Positions 1 through 5,933 of a stretch of 7,886 nt of DNA are shown piece after piece. The stretch lies in contig NYSW01000092.1 in assembly GCA_002683195.1 (NCBI GenBank), positions 19,760-27,645 of the forward strand. Reading direction: 5' to 3'. Every line of letters starts with the position of its first letter. Within the stretch, counting starts at the first letter, position 1. The DNA is from Phycisphaerae bacterium (GTDB lineage Bacteria; Planctomycetota; Phycisphaerae; Phycisphaerales; SM1A02). Under the pieces are notes generated by a model, which was not told where the DNA came from, did no database searches, and saw only the letters and a list, made by a program, of their open reading frames with translations. The position numbers and the translations under genes are program-made.

Positions 1-33
1 CGGTCAACCATCGCTGGCCATTCTCCTGAGTGT

Positions 34-50
34 TCGTTCACGTTGAACGA
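34..50. repeat. Short perfect inverted repeat (7-bp arms, 3-base loop)
   Basis: TCGTTCA and TGAACGA flank CGT, giving a perfect 17-base dyad in the gene-free left edge. Neither side is followed by a T-run, so it does not look like an intrinsic terminator. It could be an operator or leader hairpin of a gene beyond the left edge, or chance. I see no gene in 1-90: the open frames crossing it are short and resemble no family I know. Confidence 0.35.
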
Positions 51-90
51 CTCCGCGACGACGCCAACGGCGGCCACGCAGGACCATGCC

Positions 91-127
91 AAAAAAGAGA
101 ACGACGCCGTCCGAATGGACGGCGTCG
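91..127 (-). terminator. Rho-independent terminator of the small minus-strand gene
   Basis: Read on the minus strand, an 11-bp perfect stem (arms at 117-127 and 102-112) with a 4-base loop at 113-116 is followed directly by GTTCTCTTTTTT (102 down to 91). The stem starts 27 bases after the stop codon at 155-157. GC-rich stem, tetraloop and T-tract make this a textbook intrinsic terminator. On the plus strand the stem is not followed by T's, so it works in one direction only. Confidence 0.9.
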
Positions 128-154
128 ATCTGGATCGATTCGGAGTGGGCGGTT

Positions 155-469
155 TCAGGCCGCCTTGGCATCGAGATACTTCTCGACGCTCTTGATGTCA
201 TTCATGATCTGCGGGGTCACTCGAAGGGTGAATGATTCACCGATCTCGACCTTGACGACCTGGGTGGGTCGCTTGCGATCAATCCAGATACGACCGGCTC
301 GGTTGGTCGGGCGGTTGTCGATCTGACGACGCCGCTTGGCGAGTGCGGTGAGGGCCTTCTGGACCTCGGGCTGCATCCGCATGAGCCGACGAAGGGTCTT
401 CACGCCCGCCTCGTTCTTGGGGAGGGTGGTGATCGTGAAGGTCATGGTGGTCGACGCGGCGAGTTCCAT
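155..469 (-). CDS. Small basic protein of unknown function (about 104 aa)
   Basis: I do not recognise a family. From the ATG at 469 the product is 104 residues, rich in Lys and Arg, with no signal peptide, membrane segment or cysteine. The first half (residues 9-50) looks helical and ends in a basic stretch, KRRRQIDNRPTNRAGR. The second half (51-104) alternates hydrophobic and charged residues, suggesting beta strands, then ends in a helix finishing YLDAKAA. The charge would suit nucleic-acid or ribosome binding, but that is inference. The start is uncertain: ATG codons lie at 478, 469 and 445. The 469 start has a weak GGA eight bases upstream; the 445 start (MTFTITTL, 96 aa) has no visible ribosome binding site but begins where the ordered part seems to start. 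The gene has its own promoter-like sequence upstream and a strong terminator downstream, so it is very likely a real expressed gene. It lies 112 bases downstream of the dehydrogenase on the same strand. Confidence 0.75.
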   Translation of the reverse strand: MELAASTTMTFTITTLPKNEAGVKTLRRLMRMQPEVQKALTALAKRRRQIDNRPTNRAGRIWIDRKRPTQVVKVEIGESFTLRVTPQIMNDIKSVEKYLDAKAA

Positions 470-503
470 GGCATGCATCCGACGGACAGGCGTTTCTGGA
501 GGA

Positions 504-520
504 CCGAGGCGTCGCCTCGG
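504..520 (-). other. Hairpin at the start of the predicted leader of the small gene
   Basis: CCGAGGC and GCCTCGG flank a 3-base centre, a perfect 7-bp GC-rich stem. With the promoter at 534-561 (minus strand) the transcript should start near 527, so the stem would sit almost at the 5' end of the mRNA. Possible roles are protecting the 5' end or controlling translation. It has no T-tract, so it is a poor candidate for terminating the dehydrogenase gene upstream. Confidence 0.5.
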
Positions 521-533
521 CTGCGAATCGAAG

Positions 534-561
534 ATTGTACCAAGACCGCCCGCCGAGTCCA
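534..561 (-). promoter_or_regulatory. Candidate sigma70-type promoter with extended -10
   Basis: On the minus strand TGGACT (556-561; 4 of 6 to TTGACA) is separated by 16 bases from TACAAT (534-539; 5 of 6 to TATAAT). The -10 is preceded by TGG, which fits the extended -10 motif TGN. It lies between the dehydrogenase stop (582) and the small gene start, predicting a 5' leader of about 60-80 bases that begins just before the hairpin at 504-520. It is the best promoter match I found in the window. Confidence 0.6.
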
Positions 562-581
562 GCCGGTTGGCCAATCTCCCG

Positions 582-1460
582 TCAGACCAGCCCGGCGACC
601 TGGCGAAGGTGCTGGTGGAGGACCTGGGTTCCTTGACGCCCCAGACCCGCCGCCGCGACCTCTCCATAGAGCTTCTCGGCCATTTCCAGGCCCGGAAGAG
701 CCAGTTTCAGAGCTCGAGCCGACCGGACGGCGATTCCCAGATCCTTCACGAAATGCTCCACGAAAAATCCCGGTTCGAAATCTTCCGCCAGAATCCGGGG
801 GACCAGATTGGTGAGGGTCCAACTTCCAGCCGCGCCGGAGGAGACGGATTCCAGCACCCGAGCCGGGTCCAGCCCCGCCGTCTCGGCGAAGCGAATCGCC
901 TCGCAGGCCCCCACCATCGACGCCGCCACCAGAATCTGGTTCACGATCTTGGTCTGCTGCCCGGCCCCGGGCCCGCCCTGCAGGACGATCGTGGCTCCCA
1001 TGGTCTCAAGCCAGGGACGAATCTCCTGGTAGGCGGCCGCCTCGCCCCCCACCATGATGGAAAGGGTTCCGTTTCGGGCCCCCACATCGCCCCCGGAGAC
1101 CGGGGCATCAAAGGCCTTCACCGATCTCGCCGCTGCCTCTTCGTGGATTCGACTCGCCAACCGCGGGTCACTGGTGGTCATGTCGATCAGGAAACGAGGC
1201 GGCTGATCCGCGCTCAGAGTCCCGGCGGGTCCCAGGTGGACCATTTCGACGTCTTCGGGGTACCCCACGATCGAGAACACGCCGTCCGTGCCATCCGCCG
1301 CTTCCCGAGGTGATTCCGCCCACGTGGCACCACGATCCAGAAGCGGAGCCGCCCGCTCCCGCGTTCGGGTGTGAACACGAAGTCGGTGCCCCGCATCGAG
1401 GAGTTTGGCCGCCATCGAACGCCCCATGACGCCCGTTCCAATCCATCCAAAATCAAGCAT
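582..1460 (-). CDS. NAD(P)-dependent beta-hydroxyacid dehydrogenase (3-hydroxyisobutyrate dehydrogenase / glyoxylate reductase type)
   Basis: Cytosolic oxidoreductase of the 6-phosphogluconate dehydrogenase-like family. Members interconvert beta-hydroxyacids and semialdehydes, such as 3-hydroxyisobutyrate/methylmalonate semialdehyde, tartronate semialdehyde or glyoxylate/glycolate. The 292-residue product has the normal family length. Visible motifs are the Rossmann loop GWIGTGVMG (5-13), the substrate-binding signature DAPVSGGDVGARNGTL (118-133), and the catalytic block GAGQQTKIVNQ (165-175) with Lys171 and Asn174. After the second strand the sequence HTRTRERA carries arginines where NADP-preferring members have NRT, so NADP(H) is the more likely cofactor; the exact substrate cannot be told from sequence. 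The ATG at 1460 is chosen because the Rossmann fold starts at residue 2 and GGAG lies nine bases upstream. The open frame continues upstream but resembles nothing there. It is transcribed divergently from the MoxR operon, with no evident functional link. Confidence 0.92.
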   Translation of the reverse strand: MLDFGWIGTGVMGRSMAAKLLDAGHRLRVHTRTRERAAPLLDRGATWAESPREAADGTDGVFSIVGYPEDVEMVHLGPAGTLSADQPPRFLIDMTTSDPRLASRIHEEAAARSVKAFDAPVSGGDVGARNGTLSIMVGGEAAAYQEIRPWLETMGATIVLQGGPGAGQQTKIVNQILVAASMVGACEAIRFAETAGLDPARVLESVSSGAAGSWTLTNLVPRILAEDFEPGFFVEHFVKDLGIAVRSARALKLALPGLEMAEKLYGEVAAAGLGRQGTQVLHQHLRQVAGLV

Positions 1461-1521
1461 CGAAACAAGCTCCGGGAAACCCAGAAACGAAGTGCAACCC
1501 AAACGAACCCCGACGGTCGAA

Positions 1522-1577
1522 GGATCGTATCCGAGCGGCAGTGGCACCCGCGAGGCGAGTGGGTCCGGATACGATCC
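1522..1577. promoter_or_regulatory. Mirrored pair of 12-base elements in the divergent intergenic region
   Basis: GGATCGTATCCG (1522-1533) and its exact reverse complement CGGATACGATCC (1566-1577) are separated by 32 bases. Each copy is itself a dyad, GGAT-N3-ATCC, and their centres lie 44 bases apart, close to four helical turns. Each also contains TACGAT pointing outward towards its own gene (4 of 6 to a -10 box), but I see no good -35 partner. The region sits between the divergent dehydrogenase and moxR genes. It could be a pair of operators for one regulator, a symmetric divergent promoter, or a hairpin with a large loop in the moxR leader. Confidence 0.55.
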
Positions 1578-1600
1578 ACACCCCGCCGTGCCCGAAGATA

Positions 1601-1619
1601 GGTTCCGTCTGACGGAACC
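1601..1619. promoter_or_regulatory. 19-base perfect palindrome upstream of moxR (candidate operator)
   Basis: GGTTCCGTC and GACGGAACC flank a single central T, with no mismatch. It ends 46 bases before the moxR ATG, where an operator or leader hairpin would act. A further GGAACC half-site follows at 1621-1626 (GGAACC, same sequence as the right half's end). The size and odd-centred symmetry fit a dimeric repressor site; the regulator is not encoded in the window. With a one-base centre it could still fold as a hairpin with a 3-5 base loop. Confidence 0.55.
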
Positions 1620-1665
1620 CGGAACCGGCCTCCCAAAGACCCTGCGGCCCAAGTCGGACCTCATC

Positions 1666-2688
1666 ATGACCAGCGACGCCACCACATCCACCTCGCCCAG
1701 CCGGGACGAAACCGCCCAGCTCGAGCGAGAAGTCGAAGAAGCCAGCCGTCCTTTCCGGCATCTCCAGGACCAGATGCACCGAGTCATCGTCGGCCAGCAG
1801 TCCCTGCTGGACGGACTGGTCATCGGATTGCTCGCCAACGGGCATCTTCTGATCGAAGGCGTTCCGGGGCTGGCCAAGACGACCGCCATCGCGGCCCTCG
1901 CCCAGGGCATCCGCACCGGCTTCAAACGCATCCAGTTCACGCCGGACCTGTTGCCGGCCGACCTTGTCGGCACGCTCGTCTATCGACCCGCCGAAGGTGA
2001 CTTCGTGGTCAAGACCGGTCCCATCTTCTCGAACCTGGTTCTCGCAGATGAGATCAACCGGGCGCCGGCCAAGGTGCAGTCGGCCCTTCTGGAGGCGATG
2101 CAGGAGCGACAGGTCACCATCGGCGAGGAAACCCATCGACTTCCCGATCCCTTCATGGTGCTCGCGACCCAGAACCCGATCGAGCAGGAAGGCACCTATC
2201 CGCTTCCCGAAGCACAGGTCGATCGCTTCCTCATGAAGCTTGTCGTGGACTATCCGGACAAGCAGGACGAACGCCGGATCCTTGACCGAATGGCCCGGAC
2301 CAGCACCAGTCTGGAGATCGACGCCGTCCTCGATCCATCCCAGATCGCGACCGCCCGAAACGTCCTCGATCGGATCCACGTCGACGACCGCATTCGTGAT
2401 TACGTGGTCGACCTCGTCGTGGCGACCCGGGATCCAGCCGCCGCCGGACTCCCCTTCGGGGAACTCGTCGACTTCGGCGCTTCACCCCGTGCTTCCATCG
2501 CCCTGGTGCTCGTCGCCCGGGCGAAGGCGTTCCTAGACGGCCGGGGCTACGTCGTTCCTCAGGATGTCAAGGATGCGGCCCCCGACGTTCTGCGACACCG
2601 AATCGGACTCAGTTACGAGGCCGAAGCGGAGGAAAAGACCGCCGACGACATTGTTGCCGCCCTGCTCGATCACATTCCGGTGCCTTGA
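1666..2688 (+). CDS. moxR: MoxR-family AAA+ ATPase
   Basis: Cytosolic AAA+ ATPase of the MoxR type, a chaperone-like motor thought to remodel or activate partners with VWA domains. The 340 residues match the family length. Walker A is GVPGLAKT (65-72, Lys71), the form typical of MoxR. Walker B is LVLADE (124-129), followed by INRAPAKVQSALLEAMQE. Sensor 1 is in LATQNP (Asn170), VDRF carries a candidate arginine finger (Arg187), and sensor 2 is Arg275 in GASPRAS. Residues 1-35 are a variable acidic leader. The ATG at 1666 has only a weak GGA seven bases upstream. An upstream in-frame GTG at 1588 would add 26 residues with no MoxR similarity and would put the 19-base palindrome inside the gene, so it is disfavoured. 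It is first in the operon; the DUF58 gene follows after a 7-base gap. Two candidate regulatory elements lie upstream. Confidence 0.95.
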   Translation: MTSDATTSTSPSRDETAQLEREVEEASRPFRHLQDQMHRVIVGQQSLLDGLVIGLLANGHLLIEGVPGLAKTTAIAALAQGIRTGFKRIQFTPDLLPADLVGTLVYRPAEGDFVVKTGPIFSNLVLADEINRAPAKVQSALLEAMQERQVTIGEETHRLPDPFMVLATQNPIEQEGTYPLPEAQVDRFLMKLVVDYPDKQDERRILDRMARTSTSLEIDAVLDPSQIATARNVLDRIHVDDRIRDYVVDLVVATRDPAAAGLPFGELVDFGASPRASIALVLVARAKAFLDGRGYVVPQDVKDAAPDVLRHRIGLSYEAEAEEKTADDIVAALLDHIPVP

Positions 2689-2695
2689 TACGACC

Positions 2696-3625
2696 GTGTT
2701 CCGCCGTCGAGAACAACCTCAAATCGCGGAGGCGACCGCCGCAGAAGACGCGCGCGAACTCCTTCGCCGCGTGCGAAGGATTCGCCTGCGCACCCGACAG
2801 GTCGTCAACGACGCCCTCGCCGGTCAATATCATGCCGCCTTCAAGGGACGCGGCATGGAGTTCGAGGAGGTCCGTCCCTATCAAGTGGGCGACGATGTCC
2901 GCTCGATCGACTGGAATGTCAGCGCCCGGCTCGGCGATCCGCACATCAAGTTGTTTCGTGAGGAACGGGAACTCACCGTCATGATCGCGGCGGATCTCTC
3001 CGGTTCCCTGTCCTTCGGCACCGTCGATCGATTCAAGCGGGAACTGGTGGCCGAATTCGCCGCCACGGTGGCCTTCAGCGCGGCGATGAACAACGACAAG
3101 ATCGGCCTGCTCTCCTTCACCGACCAGGTCGAAGGATTCGTTCCGCCCCGCAAGGGCACCCGTCACGTGATGCGAATCGTTCGAGATCTTCTGGCCATCC
3201 GTCCGAAGGGGCAGGGAACGGGAATCGGAGCGGCGGTCGGGGAACTGGACCGGGTTCTCCGGCAACGGGCCGTGGTCTTCGTGGTGAGCGATTTCCTCGA
3301 CCAGGGCTGGGAACGTTCATTACTGGCCGCACGTCGTCGACACGACGTCGTGCCGGTCGTGGTGAGCGATCAGCGAGAACATGAAATCCCCGCCATGGGC
3401 CTGGTCGAGTTCACCGATCCCGAGACCGGGCAACGCTCCCTCGTCGATACCGGGCGGCGACGGGTACGGCGACGCTTCGAGGAGGCCACCAGATCGGCGA
3501 CGGAACGACGGGACACCGCCTTCCGCCGCATGCGCCTCGATCCCCTGCTGCTCGAGACCGGTTCCGATTTCGTCGAACCGCTCACGACCTACTTTCGACG
3601 CCGCGAGCGGAGACGGTCGCGATGA
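2696..3625 (+). CDS. DUF58 domain protein (MoxR-associated, VWA-like fold)
   Basis: Soluble DUF58 protein, almost always encoded next to moxR and predicted to have a VWA-like fold. Its biochemical role is unknown; in this setting it is likely a MoxR partner. With a GTG start at 2696 it has 309 residues, normal for the short DUF58 type without membrane segments. Landmarks are GRGMEFEEVRPYQVGDDVRSIDWN (51-74), the DUF58 hallmark, a metal-site-like DLSGS (100-104) and VVSDF (196-200). The C-terminus is strongly basic (RRRERRRSR). The start is inferred: GTG is the first start codon after the moxR stop (7-base gap) and puts the conserved helix ELLRRVRRIRLRTRQ at the usual distance. An ATG at 2564 in the same frame would overlap moxR by 125 bases with sequence unlike the family. 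No clear Shine-Dalgarno precedes the GTG, so translation may depend on ribosomes finishing moxR. Its stop overlaps the next start in ATGA. Confidence 0.92.
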   Translation: MFRRREQPQIAEATAAEDARELLRRVRRIRLRTRQVVNDALAGQYHAAFKGRGMEFEEVRPYQVGDDVRSIDWNVSARLGDPHIKLFREERELTVMIAADLSGSLSFGTVDRFKRELVAEFAATVAFSAAMNNDKIGLLSFTDQVEGFVPPRKGTRHVMRIVRDLLAIRPKGQGTGIGAAVGELDRVLRQRAVVFVVSDFLDQGWERSLLAARRRHDVVPVVVSDQREHEIPAMGLVEFTDPETGQRSLVDTGRRRVRRRFEEATRSATERRDTAFRRMRLDPLLLETGSDFVEPLTTYFRRRERRRSR

Positions 3626-4818
3626 ACCAGGAACGATCGATCATTCCTCGTCCGAAGACGGTCCTCGCAATGGTCTTCGCGTTCAGCATCGGCAGCGCCG
3701 CGTCGTCCGGCCCCGGTGTCCAGGACGCCCCACCCATGCCGTCGACCATGCTCGCCCCGCCGGGAAGCATGAATGAGCCCACCGCGGAGGATGCCCCCAG
3801 CTCGCCGCCCTGGCGCCCCGGGGATGCGATCGAACTCGACTTCGACGGAACTCCGGCTCGCCTGGTACTGCAGAACACGCCGGCGGAAGTGGGCCTGCCC
3901 GTTCGCTTGCGGCTTGAAATCGATTCCGACACGCCGGCCTCCGGCGAACTGCGGCCAGTCTGGCCGACGCGGGATCAACCGCTGGGTGAATTCGAGATCC
4001 TCGGCTCCGTGCCTCCAGCATCCGCTCCGACCGCCGGAACGGTCGCGTTCGCCTGGGAGATTCGAACCTTTGCGAGCGGCGTGGTCGAACTCCCGGCCTT
4101 CGGTATCCGACTCGGAACCGCGGATGCGCAGACCCCGGCTCGATCGATGGATGTGGCATCGGTGACCGGGCTTGATGCCACTCCCGAGACCTATCGGGAC
4201 ATCTCCGGGGCCGTGGACGTTCCCATCGACCGACCCTGGCCCGTGCTCTGGATCACCCTGTCATTGCTGGCCGCGGCGTTGATCGGTTTCCTGCTCGTTC
4301 GGTGGTGGCGGCGGCCTCGTCCGACGCCTCCCCCCGTGCCGGCCGACACCTGGGCCCTCGCTCGACTCGACGAACTGGCCGCGGGCGATGATCTTCCTCG
4401 AGGCCGGGTCAATCGTTTCTACATCGGGCTCACCGACATCGCCCGGGATTTCATGGAACGCCGATATGGAATCGCGGCTCCGGATCGAACGACGCCGGAG
4501 TTCATTCGCGAAGCCGGCCGACACCCCGAAGTCGATCCCGAACACGCTCGCCTTCTGGGGAATCTCCTGCGTTCGGCCGACCTGGTGAAATTCGCCGGTG
4601 ACCGTCCCGCGTCCACGGAAGCCGGGCGGGATCTTCAACTGGTGAGGGATTTCGTGCACAAGGTCGGGCCGCGACCGGCCCCCCCCGAAATCACATCCTC
4701 GAATCCCGCATCGGATTCCCCCACCGAAAACGTGGCTTCCCGATCGCATTCCCACCACCGGCGACGAGCAGTCGACGAGGCGGTGGATGGTCTCGACCGA
4801 CTGGAGGAGCGGTCATGA
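3622..4818 (+). CDS. Single-pass membrane protein with BatD-like C-terminal domain
   Basis: A 398-residue membrane protein of the Bat operon, probably a scaffold between the outside and the cytosolic MoxR/DUF58 pair. In order: an N-terminal hydrophobic segment (about 12-29, a likely signal peptide or anchor); a Pro/Ser/Met-rich linker (30-66); a region likely rich in beta strands (67-185) that may be one Ig-like domain, as in BatD proteins; a clear membrane helix WPVLWITLSLLAAALIGFLLVRWW (206-229); then a cytosolic helical domain (243-347). That last domain, with FYIGLTDIARDFMERRYGIAAPDRTTPEFI and LVKFA, matches the C-terminal part of BatD and DUF4381-type proteins. The tail (350-398) is low complexity with SHSHHRRR. 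It is shorter than classical BatD, which has several Ig-like domains, so a full BatD may lie further downstream. It overlaps both neighbours by 4 bases (ATGA on each side). I saw no clear ribosome binding site before its ATG, suggesting coupling to DUF58. Confidence 0.85.
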   Translation: MNQERSIIPRPKTVLAMVFAFSIGSAASSGPGVQDAPPMPSTMLAPPGSMNEPTAEDAPSSPPWRPGDAIELDFDGTPARLVLQNTPAEVGLPVRLRLEIDSDTPASGELRPVWPTRDQPLGEFEILGSVPPASAPTAGTVAFAWEIRTFASGVVELPAFGIRLGTADAQTPARSMDVASVTGLDATPETYRDISGAVDVPIDRPWPVLWITLSLLAAALIGFLLVRWWRRPRPTPPPVPADTWALARLDELAAGDDLPRGRVNRFYIGLTDIARDFMERRYGIAAPDRTTPEFIREAGRHPEVDPEHARLLGNLLRSADLVKFAGDRPASTEAGRDLQLVRDFVHKVGPRPAPPEITSSNPASDSPTENVASRSHSHHRRRAVDEAVDGLDRLEERS

Positions 4819-5933
4819 CGAATTGGCTCGACCGAATCGCCGGCGGGGAGCTGGGATTCCATCCGGGAGCGATCTGGTGGCTTCTTCTGATGCCACTGGC
4901 CTTTCTGGCCTGGCTGCCGATGCTGCGGCGTCGACGTGCGACGATCCTGCATTCGCGAACCTCCGTTCTCGCCTCCGTCGGCCGATCATGGATCGCACGT
5001 TTCCGCTGGGTGCCAGCCGCCCTTCGGATGACCGCGATCGCCCTGCTGATCATCTGCATCGCCCGGCCGATCAAGGCGAACGAGCGAAGCCGCGTCTTCG
5101 TCGAAGGCATCGCCATCCAGTCGGTGATCGACCGCTCGGGATCGATGGCGGCCCTCGACTTCAAGCTGGAGGGCGGCCAGGTCGATCGACTCACTGCCGT
5201 CAAGAAGGTCCTCACGGAATTCATCGCGGGCGACGAGGATCTTCCCGGGCGGCCCGATGATCTCGTGGGACTGATCACCTTCGCCCGCAACGCCGATACC
5301 GCCAGTCCGCTCACCCTCGACCATGCCCATGTGGTGGACGCCGTCGATGGTGTACGCATCGCGACCCAACGAAACGAGGATGGGACCGCGATCGGTGATG
5401 CGATCGCCCTCGCGGTGGAACGATTGCGGGAACTGGATGACCGAGCCGATGCCGAGGGGCGACGAATCAAGAGTCGGGTGATCGTGCTTCTGACCGACGG
5501 AGAGAACAATGCCGGCGACATCGATCCCGATACCGCGGCAGAGATCGCCCAGGCCTTCGGCGTGAAGGTCTACGCGATCGGCGTGGGCTCGGACGGTGTG
5601 GCAGCGATCCCCGCCATGGACATGTTCGGTCAGCGACGGATGACCAAGATCCGGGTCTCGATCGACGAAGAGACTCTCACTCGAGTCTCCGAAGCGACGG
5701 GAGGCCGCTACTTCCGGGCCACCGATACGGACTCCCTCCGGGACATCTACGCCGCGATCGACGAATTGGAGAAGACGACCACCGAGCAGCGGCGATACCG
5801 GCTCTACCGGGATCTCGCCGTGGCCCCCCTCGATCTTGGTCGGATCCAGATTCCACCGATCCTTCTGGTCGTCTTGATTCTGCTGGGTCTCGAACTCCTG
5901 CTGGTCAACACCCGCTTCCGGACCATCCCGTGA
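4815..5933 (+). CDS. batA: Membrane-anchored VWA protein, BatA-like
   Basis: A 372-residue integral membrane protein with one von Willebrand A domain, expected to bind a divalent metal and mediate protein contacts within the Bat complex. Membrane segments are visible at about 18-37, 66-84 and 347-365. The VWA domain (about 95-320) faces the side between segments two and three. The metal site is complete: DRSGS (106-110), Thr191 in DGTAIGDAI, and Asp228 in LLTDGENN. The form DRSGSM matches the BatA group. The stretch GVAAIPAMDMFGQRRMTKIRVSIDEETLTRVSEATGG is also typical of BatA. The start is secure: ATG at 4815 follows GGAGGAG (4803-4809) with a 5-base spacer, the best ribosome binding site in the operon. 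It overlaps the upstream stop by 4 bases and the next gene's GTG start by 4. Confidence 0.93.
   Translation: MTNWLDRIAGGELGFHPGAIWWLLLMPLAFLAWLPMLRRRRATILHSRTSVLASVGRSWIARFRWVPAALRMTAIALLIICIARPIKANERSRVFVEGIAIQSVIDRSGSMAALDFKLEGGQVDRLTAVKKVLTEFIAGDEDLPGRPDDLVGLITFARNADTASPLTLDHAHVVDAVDGVRIATQRNEDGTAIGDAIALAVERLRELDDRADAEGRRIKSRVIVLLTDGENNAGDIDPDTAAEIAQAFGVKVYAIGVGSDGVAAIPAMDMFGQRRMTKIRVSIDEETLTRVSEATGGRYFRATDTDSLRDIYAAIDELEKTTTEQRRYRLYRDLAVAPLDLGRIQIPPILLVVLILLGLELLLVNTRFRTIP

Noticed and set aside
504..520. Terminator for the dehydrogenase gene
   Set aside because: The stem is perfect but short and is not followed by T's on the minus strand; it lies downstream of a good promoter, so a leader hairpin fits better.
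336..1313. Plus-strand 325-residue open frame
   Set aside because: It is antisense to the dehydrogenase and the small gene, has an irregular Arg/Gly/Pro/His-rich composition and no motif, as expected of a shadow frame in GC-rich DNA.
1405..1665. Upstream extension of MoxR to an ATG at 1405
   Set aside because: It would add 87 residues without similarity to the family, overlap the start of the dehydrogenase and cover both regulatory dyads. The ATG at 1666 gives normal MoxR length.
1461..1973. Minus-strand extension of the dehydrogenase frame
   Set aside because: The Rossmann motif starts just after the ATG at 1460, which has GGAG upstream. The extension runs antisense to moxR and through the intergenic palindromes, and resembles no protein.
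2564..2695. Longer DUF58 from an ATG at 2564
   Set aside because: It would overlap moxR by 125 bases with Arg/Pro-rich sequence unlike DUF58. The GTG at 2696 fits both the gene boundary and the family.
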